64,000 nucleotides of DNA from Promethearchaeota archaeon (GTDB lineage: Archaea > Asgardarchaeota > Lokiarchaeia > Sigyniarchaeales > SOKP01), in the NCBI GenBank assembly GCA_013375475.1, contig JABXKD010000005.1:16767-80766 (forward strand). Reading direction: 5' to 3'. Both the position numbers and the translations under genes were made by a program. Positions 27,198 through 35,981 of this stretch are shown in pieces (within the stretch, counting starts at the first letter, position 1; every line of letters begins with the position of its first letter). A model generated the notes under the pieces. That model made no database searches. It was not told the origin of the DNA and saw only the letters and a list, made by a program, of their open reading frames with translations.

Positions 27198-27398
27198 TTT
27201 ATTGATGTTAATGCCTATAGGCATACACATGAGGCGAAAATTGAGTAGATAGATAAAACATTATTGGTTAATCCAGGTAGAGGATATATTGATGAATTCT
27301 CTTATAACCCCTTTGCTTCGATCGTGGTACTCAAAATTGAAAAAGAAGTTAAAGCAGAAATAAAAGAGATAAGATCTCGATATAAATTAACCCATTAA
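27198..27398 (+). pseudogene. Decayed YfcE-like metallophosphoesterase tail
   Basis: In one frame the bases read FIDVNAYRHTHEAKIE, then a TAG at 27246-27248, then IDKTLLVNPGRGYIDEFSYN and ASIVVLKI to a TAA at 27396-27398. This is the end of MJ0936/YfcE-type phosphodiesterases, where the family has GHTHEA and NPGS. The first Gly is now Arg, an internal stop is present and the catalytic N-terminus is gone. The rest of the 27125-27566 gap shows nothing that I can name. Confidence 0.65.
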
Positions 27399-27566
27399 TA
27401 CAGTTTTACCCTCCAAATTTAGATTTTTTCTTATTTCCTTTTTATTTGCAGAATCTGAGGTTATGATTAGAAAATCATTACACTTTAGGGTAATATTATT
27501 GAGGATTATAAAATAAAATAGTGAAATTTTTCACAAATCAATAATTAAAGGTTATTAGAAGTAAAT

Positions 27567-30434
27567 ATGAGCACAAATTCTATTATTATTAAAGGAGCAA
27601 GGCAAAATAATCTAAAAAACATCGATGTTACCATACCAAGAAATAAATTAGTAATTATAACTGGAATAAGTGGTAGTGGAAAATCAAGTTTAGCAATGGA
27701 TACATTGTACGCTGAGGGTCAAAGAAGATTCTTGGAATCCTTGTCTAGCTATGCTAGACAATTTCTTGGAGAAATGGATAAACCGGATGTCGACTCAATT
27801 GAAGGATTGTCTCCTGCGATAGCTATCGAACAAAAGCCTCTCTCAAAAAATCCTCGCAGTACTGTTGGAACGGTCACAGAAATATACGATTATTATAGGT
27901 TGCTCTTTGCTAATATTGGAATTCCTCACTGCCCCAATTGTGGAAAAGAAATCAGACCGCAAACACCTCAACAGATAATCCAACAAATCCTAGAGGAGAT
28001 CAAGGAAAATCAAAAATTCATTATTAAAGCACCAGTTATTCGAGATCGAAAAGGTGAATATAAGGATCTCCTCGGCGACCTTAAAAAACAAGGATATGTT
28101 AGAGTTGAAATTGATGACATTCAATATACTTTAGATGAAGAAATAACTATGGAAAAGAATGTTAAGCATAACATTAATGTAATCGTAGATCGACTCGTTA
28201 TGAAAAGCGATATAAAAACGAGGTTGGCTGACTCCATTGAAACTGCTTTAAAGTTGACTGACGGAATTGTCGTTGTAGAAGTTCTCGATATAGGAGAACA
28301 AATTTATTCTGAACATTTAGCGTGCGTTGATTGTGGTATATCTTTTCCTCCAATTGATCATAAAATGTTTTCTTTTAACATCCCTCACGGGAGCTGTAAA
28401 TACTGCAGTGGATTAGGAACTGTAATGGAATTTGACTACGAGCTAGTTTTAGGAAACGATTTATATGTACCACTTCAAGATTCACCCATAAGAAACATTC
28501 CTGGATTTGGTTCTTTGACAGGATATTCTTGGCAATCGATAGATCAAGTCACTAAGCATTATGGATTCGATACCGATAAGACAGCGATAAAGGATATTGA
28601 TCCAAAAAAGTTACATAAAGTATTGTTTGGAACAGAAGATGAAGTCATCGAATTTTATTACGAGAGCGAAAATAATGGCTACGGGAATAATAAAGGCGAA
28701 ATAAAATCAACATATCAGGTAGCTAGACCTTTCGAAGGGATCATACCTATGTTGCATAGAAGATACATGGACACCCGCTCTGAATGGGCTCGAGATACAT
28801 ACAAGAGTTTCATGAATCAGATTGATTGTCCTCAATGTAATGGTCAAAGGTTAAAACCTGAAAGCCTTTCTGTGCTGATCGATAATATTAATATTGCTAA
28901 ATTATCTGATTTAGCAGTTAAAGATTCTTTGAATTTTTTCAAAAATCTCCATTTAGATGAAATTCAAAAGACAATAGTTAAAGATGTCTTGAAGGAAATT
29001 TTAGATCGGTTATCCTTTTTGGACAATGTTGGATTAGATTACATAAGTTTAAGCCGAAGATCTCACACTCTTTCAGTAGGAGAGGCTGAAAGAATTAGGT
29101 TGGCAACTCAATTAGGTTCAAGCCTGGTTGGTGTTTTATATGTCCTAGATGAACCCTCTGTTGGATTACACCAACGTGACATCTCTCGTTTAATAGATAT
29201 GTTGAAAAAATTAAGAGACCTAGGTAATACTGTTATAGTTGTAGAGCATGACGATGAAATTATGCGCAACGCTGATCATATTATTGATCTTGGGCCTTTA
29301 GCAGGTGAAAGCGGTGGAGAGGTTGTAGCGGAAGGACCTTTAGCTACGATACTAGAAGCTAATACATTAACAGGTAAATACTTATCAGGAAAAAAAAAGA
29401 TTGAAGTTCCAAAAGTAAGGCGAGAGATTGATAATCACTTTATTGAAATAATAGGTGCCAGAGAAAATAACCTTAAAAATATAAAAGTTAAAATTCCTCT
29501 TGGTGTTTTTACGTGTATTACTGGCGTTTCGGGAGCAGGAAAAACAAGTTTAATAATTGAATGTCTGTACAAAGGGTTACATAATATCGTTAACACTCGC
29601 AGTTCTCGAATAACAAGTGGTGATTTTGACGAGATTAAAGGATATGAAACAATTGATAAAATAATTAATATAGATCAATCTCCAATTGGAAGAACGCCTC
29701 GTTCTGTACCTGCTACTTATACAAAAGCTTTAGACTACATAAGAGAAATATTCGCTAAACTTGAAGAATCAAGAGAGAGAGGTTACAAAAAAGGAAGATT
29801 TAGCTTTAATACTAAAGAAGGTCATTGTAAAAAATGCAAAGGAACGGGGTATATTCTAAAAGAGATGTACTTTCTTCCAGATGTATATATCAGATGTGAT
29901 TTATGTAGAGGCCTGAGATATAATGCTGAGACTTTAGAGGTCAGATACAAAGGAAAAACAATTTCAGAGGTGTTAAAAATGACTTTTCATCAAGCTCTTG
30001 AATTCTTCGATAGTATCCCTAATTTAAAACAAACGTTAAAAACTGTAGTAGATGTTGGATTAGGATATCTAGAGTTGGGTCAATCTTCAACAACCTTGAG
30101 TGGAGGCGAATCTCAAAGGTTGAAAATTGCTAGAGAATTAAGAAAAACGAGCACTGGAAATACAATGTATATATTAGATGAACCAACTACGGGATTACAT
30201 GCCCATGATATAAACTTTCTGTTGAAAGTACTTCAAAAATTGGTTGATAAAGGTAATACTGTAATAGTGATTGAGCATAATATGGATGTAATTAAATCTT
30301 CAGATTACCTGATTGATCTTGGACCTGAGGGAGGAGAAAAAGGAGGAAAAGTAGTAGTGAAAGGAACTCCTGAAGAGATTGTTGAGAAAAAAACATCATT
30401 CACTGCGAAATATCTCCAGAAATATTTAAATTAA
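27567..30434 (+). CDS. uvrA: Excinuclease ABC subunit A (bacterial type)
   Basis: UvrA is the dimeric ABC ATPase that finds DNA lesions and loads UvrB. At 955 residues it is full length. The first Walker A is GISGSGKS (about residues 34-41) and the second GVSGAGKTS. Zinc modules CVDCG...CKYCSG and CKKCKGTG...CDLCRGLR are present, as are two ABC signatures (SVGEAERIRLATQLGS and TLSGGESQRLKIA), each followed by a Walker B (LDEPSVGLH, LDEPTTGLH). Like uvrB it is of bacterial type. Confidence 0.97.
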   Translation: MSTNSIIIKGARQNNLKNIDVTIPRNKLVIITGISGSGKSSLAMDTLYAEGQRRFLESLSSYARQFLGEMDKPDVDSIEGLSPAIAIEQKPLSKNPRSTVGTVTEIYDYYRLLFANIGIPHCPNCGKEIRPQTPQQIIQQILEEIKENQKFIIKAPVIRDRKGEYKDLLGDLKKQGYVRVEIDDIQYTLDEEITMEKNVKHNINVIVDRLVMKSDIKTRLADSIETALKLTDGIVVVEVLDIGEQIYSEHLACVDCGISFPPIDHKMFSFNIPHGSCKYCSGLGTVMEFDYELVLGNDLYVPLQDSPIRNIPGFGSLTGYSWQSIDQVTKHYGFDTDKTAIKDIDPKKLHKVLFGTEDEVIEFYYESENNGYGNNKGEIKSTYQVARPFEGIIPMLHRRYMDTRSEWARDTYKSFMNQIDCPQCNGQRLKPESLSVLIDNINIAKLSDLAVKDSLNFFKNLHLDEIQKTIVKDVLKEILDRLSFLDNVGLDYISLSRRSHTLSVGEAERIRLATQLGSSLVGVLYVLDEPSVGLHQRDISRLIDMLKKLRDLGNTVIVVEHDDEIMRNADHIIDLGPLAGESGGEVVAEGPLATILEANTLTGKYLSGKKKIEVPKVRREIDNHFIEIIGARENNLKNIKVKIPLGVFTCITGVSGAGKTSLIIECLYKGLHNIVNTRSSRITSGDFDEIKGYETIDKIINIDQSPIGRTPRSVPATYTKALDYIREIFAKLEESRERGYKKGRFSFNTKEGHCKKCKGTGYILKEMYFLPDVYIRCDLCRGLRYNAETLEVRYKGKTISEVLKMTFHQALEFFDSIPNLKQTLKTVVDVGLGYLELGQSSTTLSGGESQRLKIARELRKTSTGNTMYILDEPTTGLHAHDINFLLKVLQKLVDKGNTVIVIEHNMDVIKSSDYLIDLGPEGGEKGGKVVVKGTPEEIVEKKTSFTAKYLQKYLN

Positions 30435-30563
30435 ACTATTGAGTGCTGTAACTTGTATTGATTTTTTAAAGTTGATTCATAAAAACTATATCCTAAGATA
30501 ATTTTTTTAATTATGAGAATCAATTAGATTTAGCCATTTATTTTATTTTAGAAGTGTATACAA

Positions 30564-32372
30564 ATGACCACTGAAACCGATAATAAAATTATTCGTGCCC
30601 CAATTGCTTCCATATTAGGTCATATTGACCATGGTAAAACTTCTCTCTTGGATTACATTCGAGGAACAGTAGTTCAACAAAGGGAAGCTGCAGGAATAAC
30701 CCAACACATAGGAGCTTCTTATTTTCCAACCGAAGATATTAAAAAATTTTTAGGAAAATCTAAGCAAGAATTTGCCGAAAAGGATATTCAATTACCTGGA
30801 ATTTTGATTGTAGATACACCCGGTCACGCAGCTTTTATGAACCTTCGGAGGAGAGGTGGAGCCGTTGCAGATATAGCAATATTAGTTATCGATGTAACAG
30901 CCGGAAATATGCCAATTACTTGGGAATCCGTAAGAATTTTAAAAGAAAGAAAAGTCCCTTTTGTTATTGCTGCTAATAAAATAGATAGGATATCGGGGTG
31001 GAAGTCAATTAAGGATGCTGATTTTCTAGATTCATACAATAAGCAGAAACCTCACGTAAGAGATTTTCTGGACGAAAAATTAATTCAAATCGGGGTAGAT
31101 TTCCTACAAGAAGGCTTTAAAGGAATTGATCGATATGATAAAATAAAAGATTTTACTAAAAAAGTGGCAATAGTACCTACGAGTGCCAAAACAGGCGAGG
31201 GAATATCTACGTTGTTGATGGTTTTAATGGGGTTAGTACAACAATTTTTAACGGAAAACTTGAAATTTAGCGAAGGACCGGCTAAAGGCGTAGTTTTGGA
31301 AGTGAAAAAAGAAAAAGGACAAGCTATTACTATGGATGTCCTAATTTACGATGGAGTAATCAAGAGAGGCGAAGAATTTATTGTTGGCGGCTTAGAAAAA
31401 CCTATTAAGTCTAAAGTAAGAGCCTTACTCATGCCGAAACCTTTAGATGAGATAAGAGATCCTAGACAAAAATTTGATTCTGTAGATCTAGTGAGTGCGG
31501 CAGCAGGAATCAAAATACTTGCTCCCAATATTGATGATGTCGTGGCAGGATCTCCATTCAGAGGTATTGGTGATCCTTCACAAGAAGAAACTGTATACCA
31601 CGAAATTGAATCTGAAGTAGAAAGTATTCGGATAAAAACAGATAAAGCTGGAGTAGTGTTGAAAGCTGATACCTTAGGATCCCTTGAAGCATTAGAAAAC
31701 CATTTTACAAAAAACAATGTGAAGATATCAATAGCCGATGTAGGTCCGATTAAAAAGGAGGACATTATGAATGCGAGTTTAGTTAGAAGCCTTGATCCAT
31801 ATTCTGCAGCAGTTTTAGGATTTAATGTGACTATTCTACCCGACGCACAAGAGCAAGCAATAGCAGACAACATTAGAATTTTCACGAATAATGTCATTTA
31901 TAGACTGTTAGAAGATTATATAGAATACGCTGAAGTAAGAAAAGCCGAAGACACCGCAAAAGGTTTAAGCGAATTAGTATTACCAGCAAAGATTAGAATG
32001 ATTCCCGATTTCATATTTAGAAATTCTGATCCCGCAGTTTTTGGAGTACATGTCGAAGCAGGAACCCTATATCCAAAAGTAACTTTAATAACAGCAGATG
32101 GAAAGAAAGCCAGAAGAGTCCACCAAATTCAAGATAAAGGAAAGACGTTAGAAAAGGCTGGAAAAGACTCTGAAGTAGCTATTTCTATTCGCGGAATAGA
32201 AATCGGAAGAGATATCGATAAAGATGAAACCTTATTCGTGAATGTGCCCGAATCCCACGTAAGGCAACTTATGGGTAAATTTCTTGAAGAATTAACCGTG
32301 GATCAAAAACAAGCTTTACGAGAATATATAGTCCTCCAAAGAAAGATGCAACACCCTTGGTGGGGGATGTAA
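30564..32372 (+). CDS. infB: Translation initiation factor aIF5B (IF2-like)
   Basis: aIF5B promotes subunit joining. This 602-residue protein begins directly with the GTPase domain: G1 GHIDHGKT (19-26), switch I AAGITQHIGASYFP, G3 DTPGH, G4 NKID and G5 TSAKTGEG. Domains II-IV follow, ending in LREYIVLQRKMQHPWWGM. No intein or short insertion interrupts its G motifs, unlike the EF-1A and EF-2 genes of this window. Its TAA overlaps the ATG of the following acetyltransferase by one base (TAATG). Confidence 0.96.
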   Translation: MTTETDNKIIRAPIASILGHIDHGKTSLLDYIRGTVVQQREAAGITQHIGASYFPTEDIKKFLGKSKQEFAEKDIQLPGILIVDTPGHAAFMNLRRRGGAVADIAILVIDVTAGNMPITWESVRILKERKVPFVIAANKIDRISGWKSIKDADFLDSYNKQKPHVRDFLDEKLIQIGVDFLQEGFKGIDRYDKIKDFTKKVAIVPTSAKTGEGISTLLMVLMGLVQQFLTENLKFSEGPAKGVVLEVKKEKGQAITMDVLIYDGVIKRGEEFIVGGLEKPIKSKVRALLMPKPLDEIRDPRQKFDSVDLVSAAAGIKILAPNIDDVVAGSPFRGIGDPSQEETVYHEIESEVESIRIKTDKAGVVLKADTLGSLEALENHFTKNNVKISIADVGPIKKEDIMNASLVRSLDPYSAAVLGFNVTILPDAQEQAIADNIRIFTNNVIYRLLEDYIEYAEVRKAEDTAKGLSELVLPAKIRMIPDFIFRNSDPAVFGVHVEAGTLYPKVTLITADGKKARRVHQIQDKGKTLEKAGKDSEVAISIRGIEIGRDIDKDETLFVNVPESHVRQLMGKFLEELTVDQKQALREYIVLQRKMQHPWWGM

Positions 32373-32989
32373 TGATTGAAATTAGAAAAGTTTTACATTT
32401 TCCCGTTGATAAAATAAAGACTGCTGGTAGTGTCCTTAGTAAGGCATTTCGTCATGATCCTGTTTTTAGTTATCTTATTCCTGATACTAATCAGCGATTA
32501 AAAACATTAAATCATTATTTTCAGCATGTTATAAAATATGGCTTACATTATGGAGAAGTATACTCATCTCCAAATCTAGAAGGTATTTCTGTGTGGTTTC
32601 CACCAAAGAATTCATCTCACACCAGATTGAAAGCAATTAAATCGGGGGCATTAGCTCTACCCTTGAGAGTTAAATGGAAATACCTCGCTTTACAAAATAA
32701 AATTCATAATTTTTCAAATAATATTCATAAAAATTTAGTTCCATACCCCCATTGGTATTTATCTCTAATTGGAGTAAACCCAGAAGATCAAGGTAAAGGT
32801 TTTGGACAACAATTATTATCTACAACTATTAATAGAATTGATCTAGAAAACAAACCAATTTATCTTGAAACGAATACAGAAAAAAATGTGAAAACTTATA
32901 AACATTTCGGCTTTCACATCCTTCAAAAAGTTATAATTCCTGGTACCAAGATTTTTCACTGGAGTCTTTTAAGGAATCCAATTATTTAG
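32372..32989 (+). CDS. GNAT-family N-acetyltransferase
   Basis: A 205-residue GNAT protein from ATG 32372 (MIEIRKVLHFPVDKIKTAG). The acetyl-CoA binding motif A is visible as LIGVNPEDQGKGFGQQLL (the Q/RxxGxG/A core is QGKGFG), followed by PIYLETNTEKNVKTYKHFGF, the usual motif B. The N-terminal half (VFSYLIPD, GISVWFPP) is typical of the subgroup with unknown small-molecule substrates. It is translationally coupled to aIF5B (TAATG). Confidence 0.82.
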   Translation: MIEIRKVLHFPVDKIKTAGSVLSKAFRHDPVFSYLIPDTNQRLKTLNHYFQHVIKYGLHYGEVYSSPNLEGISVWFPPKNSSHTRLKAIKSGALALPLRVKWKYLALQNKIHNFSNNIHKNLVPYPHWYLSLIGVNPEDQGKGFGQQLLSTTINRIDLENKPIYLETNTEKNVKTYKHFGFHILQKVIIPGTKIFHWSLLRNPII

Positions 32990-33107
32990 AACTTTAATAT
33001 TTGCTAGATAAAAATGCTTAAATAACTGAAATTTTATTTAAATTCTCAATTCCTTTATACAATAGAAATAAATTTTACATTAATCAAAGCTGTCAAACCA
33101 CTCATAT

Positions 33108-34562
33108 ATGACTTCAATAAATTCAATCTTTCAAGAAGTTTTAGAAGATATAGCGCCAACACAACAAGAACTGACTTTAATCAGTGATATTATTGCAAAA
33201 CTTATAACATTATTAGATGAGAAAGCTCAGCAACTAGGCATCAAATATACGAGGATTGAACCCCAAGGTTCAACAGGCATCAAGCAAACGCAATTAAAAA
33301 ACGATTTTGACATTGATTTATTCGTTGGATTAAATTATGAGCTATATAAACCAAATTATGATGGTTTGAGTAAGAATAAATTAAAAAAAGAATCAAAAAA
33401 GGAATTTCGTTCTTTATGTAATAATTGGATAATAAAATCGTTACCTCTAAAAGAATTTCAGAATCCACGGCTCCTCTATGCTGAACATCCATATGTGACC
33501 GTAGATTACCATGTTAAAAATAAAATAATCAAGATTGACATAGTTCTCTTTTTTGATTTAGAATTGGATTACATTATGAAACACGGACCTATAACGGCAG
33601 TTGATAGATCCCCTTGGCACGGTCGTTTTGTAAAGGACAATTTGTCCCAAAAACAAAAAAATGATGTTAGGGTGCTAAAACAGTTTTTTAAAGCTAATCA
33701 TTGTTATGGCGATAAAAGTGCTGTAGGAAAGGTTGGATTCATTGGCTATAGTGCAGAACTCTTAATTCATTATTATGGAAACTTGCAAGATTTATTTTCT
33801 AATTTCGCTGAACTTAAATCTAACCCGATTGACTTTGAAAATAGACCGATTAATGAGCTAAAAAAGATTCAGCATTTTCAGAACGACTATCTCATCATTA
33901 CCGACCCTGTCGATAAAAATCGTAATGTCGCTTCTGCAATTTCAGAAAAAGCGTATAACTATTGTAAGCAAAGAATAAAAGAATTCTTAGATAACCCCAA
34001 AAAAGATTACTTTTTAATTGAGAATATTCCAGAAATTGATATAACTACTATTGATAACTCTCTTACTGAGAAAATCTTCATCGTTGAGGTAAAAAACGAA
34101 AACAACGAGATTCATTACACCATTAATCGAGATAAGTTATACTCCCTTGGAGATAATATCAAAGCAAATGGAGAAAAAGAGTTCTCACACGCAGAACGGT
34201 TTGGCCAAATAGAATTTGAAGTCTATTTTGAATATGATCTTGAAGAATACAATCTCGCTATTTTTTGCGAGAAACCGGAAATAGGAAAAAGTTATTTGCG
34301 AAGAGGACCCCCAAGTAAAGACCAAACCCATTCCAAAAAGTTTAAAAAAAAAAATCCTAGTTTTTTTGAGAAAGATGGTTTCTTATGGGTAGAATCTATT
34401 AGAGATTATTCCATTTTTGAAAACTTCCTAAGGGACCTCATCAGAGACAAAATTCCCGATAATTTAAGAGTTGTTAATATCTCAAACTCTACGGGAGCAA
34501 AAACAATGTCCGGAAAAAGATGCATATATGTATTGTTAAAGATGGTCTTGCCTTTTAAATGA
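33108..34562 (+). CDS. cca: CCA-adding tRNA nucleotidyltransferase (archaeal class I)
   Basis: This enzyme adds or repairs the 3' CCA of tRNAs. At 484 residues it is close to the archaeal norm. The polymerase-beta core has GSTGIKQTQL (54-63) and metal aspartates Asp68 and Asp70 in FDIDLFV, with a third acidic residue in KIIKIDIVLFF. ITAVDRSPWHGRFV is another family landmark. The C-terminal half is the archaeal tail domain. A 45-base copy of its extreme 3' end lies 1.2 kb downstream at 35760-35804. Confidence 0.9.
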   Translation: MTSINSIFQEVLEDIAPTQQELTLISDIIAKLITLLDEKAQQLGIKYTRIEPQGSTGIKQTQLKNDFDIDLFVGLNYELYKPNYDGLSKNKLKKESKKEFRSLCNNWIIKSLPLKEFQNPRLLYAEHPYVTVDYHVKNKIIKIDIVLFFDLELDYIMKHGPITAVDRSPWHGRFVKDNLSQKQKNDVRVLKQFFKANHCYGDKSAVGKVGFIGYSAELLIHYYGNLQDLFSNFAELKSNPIDFENRPINELKKIQHFQNDYLIITDPVDKNRNVASAISEKAYNYCKQRIKEFLDNPKKDYFLIENIPEIDITTIDNSLTEKIFIVEVKNENNEIHYTINRDKLYSLGDNIKANGEKEFSHAERFGQIEFEVYFEYDLEEYNLAIFCEKPEIGKSYLRRGPPSKDQTHSKKFKKKNPSFFEKDGFLWVESIRDYSIFENFLRDLIRDKIPDNLRVVNISNSTGAKTMSGKRCIYVLLKMVLPFK

Positions 34563-34571
34563 AAATCCATA

Positions 34572-35084
34572 TTATTCTATTAAAATTTTTGTAAGAAGTT
34601 CAAAAGTTTCCTCGACGTTTTGTCCTGTTTTGGAGGACAATTCAACACATCCAGATAGATTATACTTTTTTGCTAGTAAAATTCCTTCTTCTTTAGAAAC
34701 CTTTCGAGATTTTTCTAAATCAAGTTTATTACCTGCTAACAAAATGGGAATGGCTCCTGCATGTTCTCGAATAATTTGAGTCCAATCTGGTAAATGGTCT
34801 AATGATTTTAAATTAGTGATATCGTACATAACGATAGCTCCATTAGCACCTCTACAATATTGATGTAAGAGGAATTTAAATCGTTCTTGGTTTCCAAAGT
34901 TCCAGATTTGCAATTGGATCTTCTTTCCTCTAAATTCTTGGATCTTGGAATAAAGATCAACTCCAATTGTTAAATTAAGATCGTCGTGGATGATTTCGGA
35001 GATATAACGATTGATAAATTCCTCTTTTCCAGTCGAAGGATCACCTAACAAAAGAACTTTAAAATTTAAATCATAACTCGCCAT
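34572..35084 (-). CDS. Rab-like small GTPase with degenerate G1 and G3
   Basis: A 170-residue Rab/Ras-fold protein from ATG 35084 (MASYDLNFKVLLLGDP); an in-frame ATG lies 36 bases upstream. G4 (GNKLD) and G5-like SSKTG are normal. G1 is GDPSTGKEE, with Glu in place of the Mg-binding Ser/Thr. G3 is WNFGNQE in place of WDxxGQE, so the Mg-contacting Asp and the invariant Gly are both changed. Nucleotide binding may persist, but hydrolysis or switching is doubtful. It converges with the CCA enzyme gene. Confidence 0.85.
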   Translation of the reverse strand: MASYDLNFKVLLLGDPSTGKEEFINRYISEIIHDDLNLTIGVDLYSKIQEFRGKKIQLQIWNFGNQERFKFLLHQYCRGANGAIVMYDITNLKSLDHLPDWTQIIREHAGAIPILLAGNKLDLEKSRKVSKEEGILLAKKYNLSGCVELSSKTGQNVEETFELLTKILIE

Positions 35085-35267
35085 TTTATTGGAGTAAAAA
35101 AATCTAATTATTATTGACAAAAAAATCTAAGTATATAAATTTAATATTTTTTCAAGTTAATTGCTAAATAGCTGATTTCAACTCTATATTCGTCCTTTTA
35201 GGACACTTTATTATTATTATTTTTTTAGAGGTAATATTTTTTTAGAAGGTAGTATTAATTTAAAACT

Positions 35268-35756
35268 ATGAAAACATTAATTATATATTTCACAATGTCA
35301 GGAAGAACGAAAAAAACAGCTGAGGCTATTGGAAGTGCTTTAACCGATCATGAAGTGAGTTTTTTAGCATTACAATTAACTGGCAAATTTGTTGAAAAGA
35401 TAAAAAAGCTAGATAAATTCGAGAATAATGATTATTCAGCTGTTGAGTCAGAATTAAGTACTCTTGATGCTTCAAAGTATGATTTAATTATAATTGGTAT
35501 GCCTACCTATGGAAATTTCCCTCCCAAGGTTTTTAACGAAATTTTAAGGAGAATGGGCAATTTAAACGGGAAAATGATAATTTCATTCAATACCGCTCGA
35601 TTTTCAGGTGGTAAATGTCTTGACTATATGAAAGAGCAGATTAAAGAAATTGGTGGTAAGGTAATAGATCACTTCAAATTTAGGAAATTATTTTGGATTG
35701 GAACTAAAAAGGCAATTCAATTCGGTAAACGAGTCAATGAAAATGTTAAGTCGTGA
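35268..35756 (+). CDS. Flavodoxin-like protein
   Basis: A 162-residue flavodoxin-fold protein. The FMN phosphate-binding loop is YFTMSGRTKKTAEAI (T/S-x-T/S-G-x-T type), and the flavin loop IIGMPTYGNFPPKVFNEIL lies in the middle. The family carries electrons or acts as an NAD(P)H-dependent reductase. Its partner may be the ferredoxin-domain protein encoded just downstream on the other strand, but that is inference. ATG 35268 follows a short T-rich leader. Confidence 0.85.
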   Translation: MKTLIIYFTMSGRTKKTAEAIGSALTDHEVSFLALQLTGKFVEKIKKLDKFENNDYSAVESELSTLDASKYDLIIIGMPTYGNFPPKVFNEILRRMGNLNGKMIISFNTARFSGGKCLDYMKEQIKEIGGKVIDHFKFRKLFWIGTKKAIQFGKRVNENVKS

Positions 35757-35759
35757 AGA

Positions 35760-35804
35760 ATTGAAATTCATGTACTATTAAAAATAGTCTTGCCTTTTAA
35801 GTGA
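35760..35804 (+). pseudogene. Stray copy of the CCA-enzyme 3' end
   Basis: The bases translate as IEIHVLLKIVLPFK followed by TGA. The true cca gene ends YVLLKMVLPFK and TGA at 34562, and the DNA after both stops stays similar for a few bases. Only this tail survives. It is a relic of a second cca copy or of a tandem duplication around 34.56-35.8 kb. The remaining bases to 35981 hold no gene that I can support. Confidence 0.55.
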
Positions 35805-35981
35805 AAAGTCCATTTTCACCCTTTTTTCAAGAAAAAAAATGTTAAATAAGACCTTGGAGTTAGTAGTAGATTGCTTTTTCCAAAAAATTTTTATAATGCA
35901 TTATACCCCAATATTCCCACTTCATCTTCAGCATAAAATGTAATAGATTTCATTGCCTTTACATACTAATCATTATATTAA

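Noticed and set aside
35891..35953. A 20-codon minus-strand ORF starting MKSITFYAEDEVGILGY, reminiscent of the start of an ACT domain.
   Set aside because: Too short to be a domain, no clear ribosome binding site and no continuation; it may be a relic or chance.
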